Of a stretch of DNA of 41,763 nt, positions 25,085 to 33,547 are shown one piece after another. The stretch is from Candidatus Aminicenantota bacterium (GTDB lineage: Bacteria > Acidobacteriota > Aminicenantia > JAMOAD01), in NCBI GenBank assembly GCA_027031485.1, contig JALVQI010000072.1, positions 1 through 41,763 of the forward strand, written 5' to 3'. The notes under the pieces were generated by a model that saw nothing but the letters and a program-made list of their open reading frames with translations, was not told the origin of the DNA and made no database searches. The position numbers were made by a program, and so were the translations under genes. Positions within the stretch are counted from its first letter, which is position 1. Every line of letters begins with the position of its first letter.

Positions 25085-27235
25085 ATGATGAAAAAGATTT
25101 TTGTATTGGTCATAACTGTTTTTATACTTTTTACAAATCTAAAATCAGCGGATAGTATAATAAAAATACAAAAGACTGATACTCCCCCAAAGCTTGACGG
25201 GATTTTAGATGATCCTGCATGGGAAAAAGCCGCTAAATTTGATGCTTTCAAAACATTTAAGCCTGATTATGGAAAAGAACCTCATAAAAAAACCATTCTT
25301 TATGTAACCTATGATTCCCATAATCTATACTTTGCAATAAAGGCTTTTGATGATCCTTCCGAAATTAAAACTTCAATTACAAAAAGAGATCATATGTTTA
25401 ATGATGATTGGGCAGCAATTATTGTTGATACCTTTAATAATGCCCAAGGTGCCTATGGTTTTATTCTCAATCCCTCAGGAATTCAGGGAGACGGAATGAC
25501 GACAATAAACGGAGAATTCAATGAAACTCAGGATTTTGTATGGTATGGAGCAGGAAAGATAAACAAAGAGGGATACAGTCTTGAATATAAAATACCTCTT
25601 AAAAGCTTAAGATTCCCATCAGGGAAAAAGGTCATCATGAGAATTATGGCTATAAGAAATATAACGAGATTCTCTGAAAATAACTCTTTTCCTCCCATTT
25701 ACCCTGATAAAGGAAGTATTCTTTCTCAAACTCTTCCCGTTGAGTTTGAAAATTTAAAATTCAAAAGAGTTTTCGAGCTTTTGCCGGATATTGTCCACAA
25801 CAATAGTAAAAAGATCGAAAGAGGGAAGCTTGTTTCCTACAAAAAAAGCACAGAATTCGGGCTAACAACAAAATTGGGAATAACTTCTGATCTCACTCTT
25901 GATGCCACCTATAATCCTGATTTCAGTCAGGTGGAAGCGGATGCGGGACAGGTGGATATAAATTTAAGGTATGACCTTTTTTACCCTGAAAAGAGGCCCT
26001 TTTTTCAGGAAGGAAGCGAACTATTCAAGTTTGCTGGAAATACGGAGGAGGCTCCGCTCTGGGCAGTTGTACATACCCGAAGAATTATAAGCCCTATTTA
26101 TGGAATTAAGCTCAGTGGTAAAGTAACACAAAAGGATACCCTTCTGGGACTATTTGCTAAGGATCAAATTTATGATGGGGACAAAGAGATAACTCCACTT
26201 TATTCCATTATAAGATATATGCACTCTTTAAATGAGGATTCATATATCGGAGGTTTTTTCACATCAAAGGATTATAATGGATATTTTAACAGAATCCTCG
26301 GAAGTGACGGGAGAATAAGAATAAACAAATCTTCCTTTGCGGAGTATCATTATTTTGGTTCTATCACCAGTGATGGGGAAGGAATTGTAAAAAACACAGG
26401 ACATGCTCTTGGAGTTCACTATCAATTTTTAAATAGAAAATACATCCTTGATACTGGTATTCAGGATATTTCCGATGCCTTTCAAATTGATACAGGTTTC
26501 ATTACAAGAACGGGAATAATTAGATTTGCACTTTTTGGTATGTATCAGCTCTATCCAAAATCAAAAACATTAAAAAAAATAGATACTCTTTACTGGAGTT
26601 TTCATATATATGATAAAGTGTATAAAACATTTGAAACTTTTAATCTCTTTGCACTAAGATTTCATCTTCCTTTAAACTCAGAGTTCAGAATAGACGGAAT
26701 GTTAGGAAATGAAGTGTTTAAAGGTGAAAAGTTCGATAAATCAGGTTTTGATGTGAGAATAAACTCCCAGATAACAAAAAGACTGTTTTTTTCCCTATCT
26801 TTGAGAAGAAGCGGAAAGATATTTTATAATCCGGAATCTCCGTATCAGGGATATGGAAACACAGCTTTTCTTTACATTCAATTTCAACCCCATGATAAAT
26901 TGGAATCAATTTTTACTATCATCTATTCGGATTTTCATAAAAAATCCACAAAAGAGAAGATATATGATTACAGTATTCTAAGGAATAAAACCACTTTACA
27001 GATAAATAAATATCTTTTTTTCAGAGGAATAGTGGAATACAATAATTATTGGAAGAAACTGACTGTTGATGCATTGGCCTCCTTTACCTATATCCCGGGC
27101 ACAGTTGTTTATATTGGATATGGCTCTGTTTTCAATAAAATCAAATGGGATTATGATGTATATGTGCCAAGCGATAATTTTTTGGAAACAAAGAGAGGAT
27201 TCTTTTTCAAGGTTTCTTATCTTTACAGATATTAG
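25085..27235 (+). CDS. Outer-membrane DUF5916 / CBM9-like protein
   Basis: This 716-residue protein begins with a signal peptide (MMKKIFVLVITVFILFTNLKSA). A carbohydrate-binding module 9-like domain follows (about 28-215), with the typical PPKLDGILDDPAWEKA and DDWAAIIVDTFN segments. The rest resembles a DUF5916 beta-barrel with many alternating aromatic strands, including DATYNPDFSQVEADAGQVDIN and PEKRPFFQEGSELF. It ends in SYLYRY, an aromatic C-terminus as in outer-membrane barrels. Its ligand is unknown; polysaccharide or peptide uptake has been suggested for such proteins only by context. AGGAGG lies eight bases before the first of two adjacent ATGs. The 3' end overlaps the converging dus gene by 29 bases. 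Confidence 0.85.
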   Translation: MMKKIFVLVITVFILFTNLKSADSIIKIQKTDTPPKLDGILDDPAWEKAAKFDAFKTFKPDYGKEPHKKTILYVTYDSHNLYFAIKAFDDPSEIKTSITKRDHMFNDDWAAIIVDTFNNAQGAYGFILNPSGIQGDGMTTINGEFNETQDFVWYGAGKINKEGYSLEYKIPLKSLRFPSGKKVIMRIMAIRNITRFSENNSFPPIYPDKGSILSQTLPVEFENLKFKRVFELLPDIVHNNSKKIERGKLVSYKKSTEFGLTTKLGITSDLTLDATYNPDFSQVEADAGQVDINLRYDLFYPEKRPFFQEGSELFKFAGNTEEAPLWAVVHTRRIISPIYGIKLSGKVTQKDTLLGLFAKDQIYDGDKEITPLYSIIRYMHSLNEDSYIGGFFTSKDYNGYFNRILGSDGRIRINKSSFAEYHYFGSITSDGEGIVKNTGHALGVHYQFLNRKYILDTGIQDISDAFQIDTGFITRTGIIRFALFGMYQLYPKSKTLKKIDTLYWSFHIYDKVYKTFETFNLFALRFHLPLNSEFRIDGMLGNEVFKGEKFDKSGFDVRINSQITKRLFFSLSLRRSGKIFYNPESPYQGYGNTAFLYIQFQPHDKLESIFTIIYSDFHKKSTKEKIYDYSILRNKTTLQINKYLFFRGIVEYNNYWKKLTVDALASFTYIPGTVVYIGYGSVFNKIKWDYDVYVPSDNFLETKRGFFFKVSYLYRY

Positions 27236-28163
27236 AAAAAAGCTCAATAGAGTTTTGCTTTACAAAAGAGTAGTCTTTTGAAATAAAAAGCTCATTCTTT
27301 CTCTGCTTTGGTATTCCTTTGCCTTTGCTAAAATACCTCAAAAAAGCTTTTAATCTCGGAAGCCACTTTTCCTCAGGATAAAAACCTTCCATATATTTAA
27401 TAAACCTATTGAGAATAATATCATCCCTTTCTCTTTTTCCTGTTTCAATTTCTTTGAAAAATGAGGGGTTTATTACTATCCCCCGTCCGACCATTATGCC
27501 ATCAACAAATTTAAGCCTCTCTTTTGTGGTTTTCGCATCAAGTAAATCCCCATTCCCTATCAATGGAATTTTTAGCTTTTCTTTCAAAGGTTTTGCAAAT
27601 TCCCATCTTGCAGGCTTTGAATATCCATCTTTTTTAGTTCTAAAGTGCACAATAACAGCATCCGCCCCTTCCCCTTCCACAATCTTTGCTATTTCAAAAA
27701 CATTCACACCATTAAACCCTAATCTTATCTTAACCGTAAAAGCTCTGTCAGTTGAATTTCTTATAGCTCTTACTATATCCCTAAATTTGCTTAAATCTTT
27801 CAGAAGGTATGCTCCTGCCCCTTTGTTCACAACTTTTTTTACGGGACACCCCGCATTTAAGTCAATTCCGTCAAAATCCGTTTCATTATTTATATAGCGA
27901 ACAGCCTCCTTAAATGTTTCGGGATGACTTCCGAAAAGCTGAACAAATTTCGGTGTATCTGATTTAAAGCTTTTTATCATTAACAGAGTCCGAGGGTTCT
28001 TTCTTACCAATCCTTCAACGGATATCATTTCGGTGAAAAGAGCTCCCGTACAACCCATACTATCAAGTAGCATCCTAAAAGGAAGATCTGTCAGTCCTGC
28101 AAGAGGAGACGGGAAATAGGGATGTTTTATATTGATCTCCCCTATCTTTAACTTTGATTTCAC
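27207..28163 (-). CDS. dusB: tRNA-dihydrouridine synthase (DusB-like)
   Basis: Dus enzymes are FMN-dependent and reduce uridine to dihydrouridine in tRNA. The 318-residue TIM-barrel protein has PLAGLTDLPFR at the N-terminus, Cys106 in DLNAGCPVKKVVNKGAGAYLL (the catalytic Cys), TVKIRLGF and IPLIGNGD, and DGIMVGRG. It starts with GTG at 28163, one base after the upstream stop. It is the last gene of the buk-glnA unit and converges on the DUF5916 gene with a 29-base overlap of the coding ends. DusB is the most likely subgroup, by the PSPLAGLTD and GAGAYLL forms. Confidence 0.92.
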   Translation of the reverse strand: MKSKLKIGEINIKHPYFPSPLAGLTDLPFRMLLDSMGCTGALFTEMISVEGLVRKNPRTLLMIKSFKSDTPKFVQLFGSHPETFKEAVRYINNETDFDGIDLNAGCPVKKVVNKGAGAYLLKDLSKFRDIVRAIRNSTDRAFTVKIRLGFNGVNVFEIAKIVEGEGADAVIVHFRTKKDGYSKPARWEFAKPLKEKLKIPLIGNGDLLDAKTTKERLKFVDGIMVGRGIVINPSFFKEIETGKRERDDIILNRFIKYMEGFYPEEKWLPRLKAFLRYFSKGKGIPKQRKNELFISKDYSFVKQNSIELFSNICKDKKP

Positions 28164-28164
28164 T

Positions 28165-28719
28165 TTAAAAAAATATTTTGTTTAACTTTCTGAAACCTTT
28201 TCCCAAAAAGAGAGAAACCAGAAAAACGATCAGAATGCCTGAAATTGTCACACTTCTGAAGAATAATAAAAATAAGAAAGAAAATATTACAAAAAATATT
28301 AATATATAGTTAACTCCAACTTTTTTCTCCTGAGAATAAAAAAAGAATGTATAAAGAGAAAAACATAATGGAAAAAAGTCTTTTAACCCATAATTAAAGT
28401 TTATGAAATTATTAACTTTAAAAATTAATAAATATAAAATAGCCGAAAATACAATAAAAAGTCCGAAAATAGATGGCCTTTTCTTTCCATATATAAAACC
28501 TAAAATAAAAAAGAAGACAGCAATTAATGTATATTTATTTATCAGTAATCCTGTAATTGCTTTAAGATACGGTATTTTGGAAAGAAAATCTCCGATAGCT
28601 TTCGTGGTTTTTATCTCATTATTTATATTTATGTAATTGTTCGGAAAGAAAAACAGAAAACCAAGATATACAATATATATGGCAAGCAACAATAGAAGAG
28701 CTGCTGTTTTTTTCTTCAT
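28165..28719 (-). CDS. Small multi-pass membrane protein, unknown
   Basis: I do not recognise this 184-residue protein. It is very hydrophobic with about five transmembrane helices, starting KKKTAALLLLLAIYIVYLGFLFF, and ends in a basic tail GKGFRKLNKIFF. The first helix followed by a short extracellular loop recalls VanZ-like proteins, but their conserved residues are not evident. Its ATG overlaps the glnA stop (ATGA), and dusB starts one base after its stop, so it is part of that operon. The extreme AT content gives many Phe, Ile and Lys codons. Confidence 0.7.
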   Translation of the reverse strand: MKKKTAALLLLLAIYIVYLGFLFFFPNNYININNEIKTTKAIGDFLSKIPYLKAITGLLINKYTLIAVFFFILGFIYGKKRPSIFGLFIVFSAILYLLIFKVNNFINFNYGLKDFFPLCFSLYTFFFYSQEKKVGVNYILIFFVIFSFLFLLFFRSVTISGILIVFLVSLFLGKGFRKLNKIFF

Positions 28720-30074
28720 AGGTCAAAATAGTATGAAAATTCTGCAGGATTCGGATAAAGGCTTAGCTGCCTGAACTCCATTTCTCTCTCCTTTACGAAC
28801 TTTTCTATGAGTGCTTCATCAAAAACATTCTCTTTTAACAAATAGGAAGAATCTTTTTTCAAATTTGACAGAACTTTAAATGGGTCTGTTTCAATCTCTT
28901 TAAACTTTCTTCTGTTTTTTTTATCCGCCGGACCATATCCCCTTTTCACAGGATCAATTTTATTCAAAATCCCGTCAACTCCAGCCATAAGCATTGCCGA
29001 AAGGGCAAGGTATGGATTTGCCGTTGCATCGGAAGTTCTGAATTCTATTCTTGTTTCCAGAGGATTGTTTACATAACCGGGTATTCTAATGGCAGAGTTT
29101 CTGTTTCCAACTCCGAAATTTATTCCCGTGGGAGCTTCAAAACCGGGCACAAGTCTTTTGTATGAGTTGGTGGAAGGATTTGTAATAGCTATTAAAGAAT
29201 TAATGTGAGATAAAATTCCGCCTATGTAAAAATGCGCTGTTTCATTAAGGTTTCCATATCCACCCTCTCCATAAAAAGCATTTTTATCATCTTTCATCAA
29301 AAACTGATGTACATGCCAGCCATTACCTGCCTGTCCCTTTAGAGGTTTTGGCATAAATGTCACACTGAGTTCATTTTTAGCCGCAAGGTTTTTTATTATA
29401 TATTTTACCAGAATAGCATCATCAGCTGTCTTTAAAAGAGTTTCAAACTTTGTTTCAATCTCCTGCTGCCCCCAAATTCCCACTTCATGATGATGATATT
29501 TTACGCTAATTCCCAGACTTTCCATTAAAGAAACAGCATCATCTCTGAACCAATAATATAAATCTTGAGGAGATGCTATGTGGTATGATTTGAACACAGA
29601 TTCTTCCGGTGAATCTATCTCTATATATGAATTTCCATCTTCTATGCTAAATTCCGCTCTTTCAAAGATAAAAAATTCATACTCAGGCCCCCAGAGAGAA
29701 TAATCAGCAATTTCATATTTTTTCAAAATCTTTTCCGCCTTTTCAGCCATGTATCTCGGGTCCCCTTCATACCTTGTTCTCTTTTTGTCAGCATAGTGGA
29801 CAGTGGTAAAAAAATTAAGAGTTTTAGTCTCCCTGAAAGGGTCAACAAAATATTTGTTTAGATCAGGTATAAGTACCATATCGCTATTTTCAGTCGGAGC
29901 AAACCCATATGACGATGCATCAAATCCGACCCCATTGTCCACAAGATCATTATTAAACATTTTTTGGGGAAGAGTTAAAATATGTATCCTTCCTCTTATA
30001 TCCACAGATAAAAGTGCTATGCTTTCTATTCCTTCTTTTTTAATAAATGATTTAATCTCCTCAACTTTACTCAT
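28716..30074 (-). CDS. glnA: Glutamine synthetase type I
   Basis: Glutamine synthetase joins ammonia to glutamate with ATP. The 452-residue protein is the length of the GSI class and has VGFDASSYGFAPTENSDM, WGPEYEFFIF, AGNGWHVHQFL, the ATP/glutamate signature NPSTNSYKRLVPGFEAP, and RIEFRTSDATANPYLA. The region that carries the adenylylated Tyr in many GSI enzymes reads KKNRRKFKEIETD with no Tyr, so this control is probably absent. A ribosome site GAGGAGG is eight to nine bases before the ATG, inside the end of buk, which it overlaps by eight bases. Linking to butyrate kinase is unusual. Confidence 0.93.
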   Translation of the reverse strand: MSKVEEIKSFIKKEGIESIALLSVDIRGRIHILTLPQKMFNNDLVDNGVGFDASSYGFAPTENSDMVLIPDLNKYFVDPFRETKTLNFFTTVHYADKKRTRYEGDPRYMAEKAEKILKKYEIADYSLWGPEYEFFIFERAEFSIEDGNSYIEIDSPEESVFKSYHIASPQDLYYWFRDDAVSLMESLGISVKYHHHEVGIWGQQEIETKFETLLKTADDAILVKYIIKNLAAKNELSVTFMPKPLKGQAGNGWHVHQFLMKDDKNAFYGEGGYGNLNETAHFYIGGILSHINSLIAITNPSTNSYKRLVPGFEAPTGINFGVGNRNSAIRIPGYVNNPLETRIEFRTSDATANPYLALSAMLMAGVDGILNKIDPVKRGYGPADKKNRRKFKEIETDPFKVLSNLKKDSSYLLKENVFDEALIEKFVKEREMEFRQLSLYPNPAEFSYYFDL

Positions 30075-31137
30075 ATTCCATTACCTCCTCTTCCGAATTT
30101 AAAACCCTCAGCGCTCCTTCATTCAAAGCTTGAAGTTCATCCTCTCCCGGATAAATTTTTATGTTTTTAGAAATAAAAGAGGTTCTCTCTTTTAATAAAT
30201 CCGTAAAGTATTTTTCATAAGCCATTCCCCCCGTGAAAATTATCGCATCCACGTCTCCTCTTAAAACAGTAGCCATAGCCCCTATCTCTTTTGCTATCTG
30301 ATATGCCATCGCATCAACAACCTCTTTTGCCTCACTGTTTCCTGAATTGACCATGTCCATAACCTTAGAAAAGTCCTTTGTCCCGAGATATGAATAAATT
30401 CCTCCTTTTTTAAATAGCATGGTAATAACATCCTTTAAATCATACTTTCCGCTGAAACAGAGTTTTGCAAGCTTTACACAGGGTACTGTTCCTGCTCTTT
30501 CGGGGGAAAAAGCCCCCTCTTCCATTGAATTTGTAACATCTATCATTTGGCCATCTATGTGAGCTGAAACCGAAATTCCGCTTCCGAGATGTGCAACTAT
30601 TAATTTTAGATCATTGTAGTTTTTCCCAATCTCTTTAGAATACCTTTTTGCAACTGCTTTGGTATTCAGTGCATGTGAAAGAGATTCCCTTTCCAATCCC
30701 TTTAATCCCGAATAATAAGCCAATTCACCGTATTCATCCACGGAAACAGGGTCAACAATAAAGGCGGGTATATTAAGCTCAGAAGCTATTTCATAGGCAA
30801 TCAAACCTCCTAAATTTGAAGCATGCTCTCCCCTTTTGGCTTCCGTAAGATCCCTTAACATCTTTTCATTAACCCTGTATGTGCCGCTTTTTAGAGGTTT
30901 TAACAGTCCTCCCCTTCCAACAACAGAGGAAAGTTTTTTTATATCAAATCCATTTTCCTTAACAAAGGATAAGATAACTTTTTTCCTGAAATCCTTTTGA
31001 GATGCTATTGAGTCAAAAACGGAAAGCTCCTCTTCACTATGTCTTAATGTTTCCTTAAATAAAAGTTTTTCATCTTCAAAGATAGCAGTTTTCGTGGATG
31101 TTGAACCCGGATTTATCACAAGATTGTAAAATGCCAT
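30067..31137 (-). CDS. buk: Butyrate kinase (acetokinase family)
   Basis: Butyrate kinase makes ATP from butyryl-phosphate or branched acyl-phosphates. The 356-residue protein has the ASKHA phosphate motif VINPGSTSTKTAIFEDE at the N-terminus, GRGGLLKPLKSGTYRVN, HASNLGG, HLGSGISVSAHIDGQMIDVTNS, and FTGGMAY. The GRGGLLKP form and the length separate it from acetate kinase (about 400 residues). No phosphotransbutyrylase gene is in the window. It opens a four-gene operon (buk, glnA, membrane protein, dusB) that runs away from the 2-oxoacid oxidoreductase operon. AGGAGG lies 7 bases before the ATG. Confidence 0.93.
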   Translation of the reverse strand: MAFYNLVINPGSTSTKTAIFEDEKLLFKETLRHSEEELSVFDSIASQKDFRKKVILSFVKENGFDIKKLSSVVGRGGLLKPLKSGTYRVNEKMLRDLTEAKRGEHASNLGGLIAYEIASELNIPAFIVDPVSVDEYGELAYYSGLKGLERESLSHALNTKAVAKRYSKEIGKNYNDLKLIVAHLGSGISVSAHIDGQMIDVTNSMEEGAFSPERAGTVPCVKLAKLCFSGKYDLKDVITMLFKKGGIYSYLGTKDFSKVMDMVNSGNSEAKEVVDAMAYQIAKEIGAMATVLRGDVDAIIFTGGMAYEKYFTDLLKERTSFISKNIKIYPGEDELQALNEGALRVLNSEEEVMEYE

Positions 31138-31160
31138 CTTCCTACCTCCTGAGAAATTCT

Positions 31161-31189
31161 ATTATATTATAGATAATAATATTTAACAA
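31161..31189 (-). promoter_or_regulatory. Promoter of the buk-glnA operon
   Basis: On the minus strand, TTGTTA (31189-31184) and TATAAT (31166-31161) are 17 bases apart. The transcript would start near 31154, about 17 bases before the buk ATG. Confidence 0.75.
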
Positions 31190-31428
31190 GCTTTAAGCCA
31201 ATCATCCTTGTGTTGAACACTGAGTTTTTTAAAAAAGCTGAGTGTTTCTGCTGTTGTAGGTTTTTTCATGAATTAACTGAGAAAAAGACTAAAAACATAT
31301 CGCTAATAACATCCCCGATAAAAAACTCGGTATTCAAATCTCAGGGCTATTAATAGTTAGACATCAAAACCAAAGATTAGGGGAATTTTTTCAGATTTAA
31401 TGATAATTTCAATTTTAGCACGGTTACC
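31190..31428. other. Divergent intergenic stretch with an inverted repeat
   Basis: Between the buk promoter and the oxidoreductase promoter no coding signal is visible. AACACTGAG-TTTTTT / AAAAAA-GCTGAGTGTT at 31216-31246 forms an imperfect 14-bp stem with no loop. It could be an operator for a dimeric regulator or part of a leader; nothing identifies the factor. Confidence 0.5.
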
Positions 31429-31457
31429 TTGAAATTTGTATCATTTTTTGATAGGAT
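31429..31457 (+). promoter_or_regulatory. Candidate promoter of the 2-oxoacid oxidoreductase operon
   Basis: TTGAAA (31429-31434) and TAGGAT (31452-31457) are 17 bases apart. This would give a leader of about 80 bases before the AGGAGG and ATG at 31546. Confidence 0.45.
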
Positions 31458-31545
31458 TTTAAATGAAAAGCGTTATGAATTTTTATTCTTTTCTTTATGC
31501 TAATTTTATAAAAATTAATAAACAAAATACTTTTTAGGAGGCATA

Positions 31546-32100
31546 ATGTTAGAGTTAAGATTACATGGAAGAGGAGGACAAGGTTCTGTCGTAGCTTCCA
31601 AAATTCTTGCTGATGCAGTCATGAAAGGTGGTAAATATGTCCAGGCTTTTCCCGAATTCGGAGTTGAAAGAAGAGGTGCTCCCGTTGTCGCCTTTGTTAG
31701 AATAGACGACAAACCAATTCTTCTTAAAAGTAAAATTTATACACCGGATCATCTTATTGTATTAGATCCCACCCTTATTGAAGCAATTAATATTACAGAA
31801 GGTTTGAAGGAAAATGGTATTATTCTTATCAATTCCGAACAACATCCGTCCGAATTCAAATTTGACGGAAAATTCAAAGTGATGACTGTTGATGCGAAAA
31901 GGATTGCAATCAAGTACAGACTTGGTTCCAAAGCTTCACCTATTGTTAACACAGCTATCCTTGGTGCTGTAATTAAAGCAATCCCTGTAACCACTATGGA
32001 TTATCTTGTAGAAGCTATAAAAGATGGTGTTCCTGTAAAGATAGAGGAAAATATAGCTGCTGCAAGAGAAGCTTATGATAGTTTAATAAAAGGAGAGTAA
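31546..32100 (+). CDS. porC: 2-oxoacid:ferredoxin oxidoreductase, gamma subunit
   Basis: The gamma subunit binds CoA in the four-subunit enzyme that oxidises pyruvate or another 2-oxoacid to acyl-CoA and reduced ferredoxin. The 184-residue protein begins MLELRLHGRGGQGSVVASKILADA and has FPEFGVERRGAPVVAFVRID and SPIVNTAILGAV, all family features. AGGAGG stands five bases before the ATG. It is the first of four genes in the order gamma, delta, alpha, beta, usual for POR/VOR enzymes. Pyruvate is the default substrate; branched-chain 2-oxoacids are possible given the butyrate kinase next door. Confidence 0.94.
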   Translation: MLELRLHGRGGQGSVVASKILADAVMKGGKYVQAFPEFGVERRGAPVVAFVRIDDKPILLKSKIYTPDHLIVLDPTLIEAINITEGLKENGIILINSEQHPSEFKFDGKFKVMTVDAKRIAIKYRLGSKASPIVNTAILGAVIKAIPVTTMDYLVEAIKDGVPVKIEENIAAAREAYDSLIKGE

Positions 32101-32102
32101 CA

Positions 32103-32396
32103 ATGTTTAAACCGGGAAAAAAGATTGAGTTTAAATCAGCAAAAGAAATTCCCTTGACACCTATGTCTCTGGGGGATATGACTCATAATTACACAGGATC
32201 ATGGAGAAATTTAAGGCCTGAGATAGATTATGACAGATGTATAGATTGTATGATTTGCTGGAAATTCTGTCCGGAGCCTGCAATTTTTATTGAGAATGAT
32301 AGGCCTAAAATCGATTATTATTTCTGTAAAGGATGCGGTATCTGTGTTCAAGAGTGTCCTGTAAAATGTATTGCTTTTGAGGAGGAAGGGAAATGA
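32103..32396 (+). CDS. porD: 2-oxoacid:ferredoxin oxidoreductase, delta (ferredoxin-like) subunit
   Basis: This 97-residue subunit has two [4Fe-4S] binding sets, CIDCMICWKFCPEP and CKGCGICVQECPVKC, each CxxCxxCxxxCP. It carries electrons from the thiamine centre to external ferredoxin. The N-terminal part (about 1-40, with LGDMTHNYTGSWRNLRPEID) is typical of PorD. It starts two bases after porC and overlaps porA by four bases. Confidence 0.95.
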   Translation: MFKPGKKIEFKSAKEIPLTPMSLGDMTHNYTGSWRNLRPEIDYDRCIDCMICWKFCPEPAIFIENDRPKIDYYFCKGCGICVQECPVKCIAFEEEGK

Positions 32397-33547
32397 AAAA
32401 AGTTTTAATGGGTAATCATGCGATATCGTACGGAGCAACATTATCAAGAGTCCAGGTAATAGCAGCCTACCCCATAACTCCACAAACACAGGTTGTTGAG
32501 CTTTTGTCCGAAATAGTGGCTAACGGAGAACTTGATGCGGAATTTATCAAAGTTGAATCCGAACATTCGGCTATGGCAGCATGTATAGGAGCTTCTGCAG
32601 CCGGAGCAAGAGCTTTTACCGCAACTTCATCTCAAGGTCTTCTTCTTATGCATGAGGTTCTTCACTGGGCATCAAGATCAAGACTTCCTATTGTCATGGC
32701 AAATATAAACAGAGCTATTTCACCCGGATGGACTATCTGGACCGACCAAAATGATTCCTTATCTCAAAGGGACACTGGCTGGATGCAAATATACACGGCA
32801 GATAACCAAGAGGTTCTCGATAGTATCATTATTGGTTATAAAATTGCGGAAAAAGTATCTCTTCCTCTTATGATCGTTTTGGATGCTTTTGTTTTGTCGC
32901 ATACTTATGAACCTGTTGATATCCCCGAGCAGGAAAGAATTGATAAATTTTTACCTCCTTACAAACCCAAAATAAAATTGGATCCTGAAGATCCACATGC
33001 TTTTGGCGGACTTACGGCTCCAAATATTTACATGGAATTTCAATACAATCATCAACAGGCGATGATGGAAGCAAAGAAAATTATAAATGAATTCGGTAAA
33101 GAATATGGAGATATCACAGGAAGATATTATCAAAATCTTTTACCTTATAAGGTTGATGATGCTGAGTATGTGCTAATAACAACAGGAACAATTTCAAAAA
33201 CCACAAATATTGTAGTTGACAAATTAAGAGAGAGGGGAATAAAAATAGGAAATTTAAGAATAAGAACATTAAGACCCTTTCCTTCAGAGGAAATTTATGA
33301 ACAGTTAAAAGGAAAGAAAAAAGTCTTTGTAATTGACAGAAATATTTCTTTCGGAAATACAGGTATTTTCTTTCAGGAAGTAAAGGCATCTCTTTATAAT
33401 ACGGATATAAGAATCCCGATATTCGGCTTTGTTACCGGCCTGGGAGGAAGAGATGTTACTCCTGAACTAATTGAAGAAATAGCGAATATTGGAATTAAAA
33501 ATGAAAAACCGGAGGAAGAAGTTATCTGGATGGGGGTGAAAAAATGA
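32393..33547 (+). CDS. porA: 2-oxoacid:ferredoxin oxidoreductase, alpha subunit
   Basis: The 384-residue alpha subunit has the N-terminal pyrimidine-binding fold region YPITPQTQVVELLSE and VESEHSAMAACIGASAAGARAF, SSQGLLLMHEVLHWASRSRLPIVM, and the later ITTGTISKTTNIVVDKLRERG. These match PorA. NINRAISPGWTIWTDQNDSLSQRDTGWMQ is the segment expected in pyruvate-type enzymes. It overlaps porD and porB by four bases each, so the subunits are translationally coupled. Confidence 0.95.
   Translation: MKKVLMGNHAISYGATLSRVQVIAAYPITPQTQVVELLSEIVANGELDAEFIKVESEHSAMAACIGASAAGARAFTATSSQGLLLMHEVLHWASRSRLPIVMANINRAISPGWTIWTDQNDSLSQRDTGWMQIYTADNQEVLDSIIIGYKIAEKVSLPLMIVLDAFVLSHTYEPVDIPEQERIDKFLPPYKPKIKLDPEDPHAFGGLTAPNIYMEFQYNHQQAMMEAKKIINEFGKEYGDITGRYYQNLLPYKVDDAEYVLITTGTISKTTNIVVDKLRERGIKIGNLRIRTLRPFPSEEIYEQLKGKKKVFVIDRNISFGNTGIFFQEVKASLYNTDIRIPIFGFVTGLGGRDVTPELIEEIANIGIKNEKPEEEVIWMGVKK

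Noticed and set aside
27409-27897. 162-codon plus-strand frame opposite dusB
   Set aside because: It is antisense to a conserved enzyme and has no family features.
30067-31137. Acetate kinase
   Set aside because: Length of 356 and the GRGGLLKPLKSGTYRVN segment fit butyrate kinase rather than the roughly 400-residue acetate kinase.
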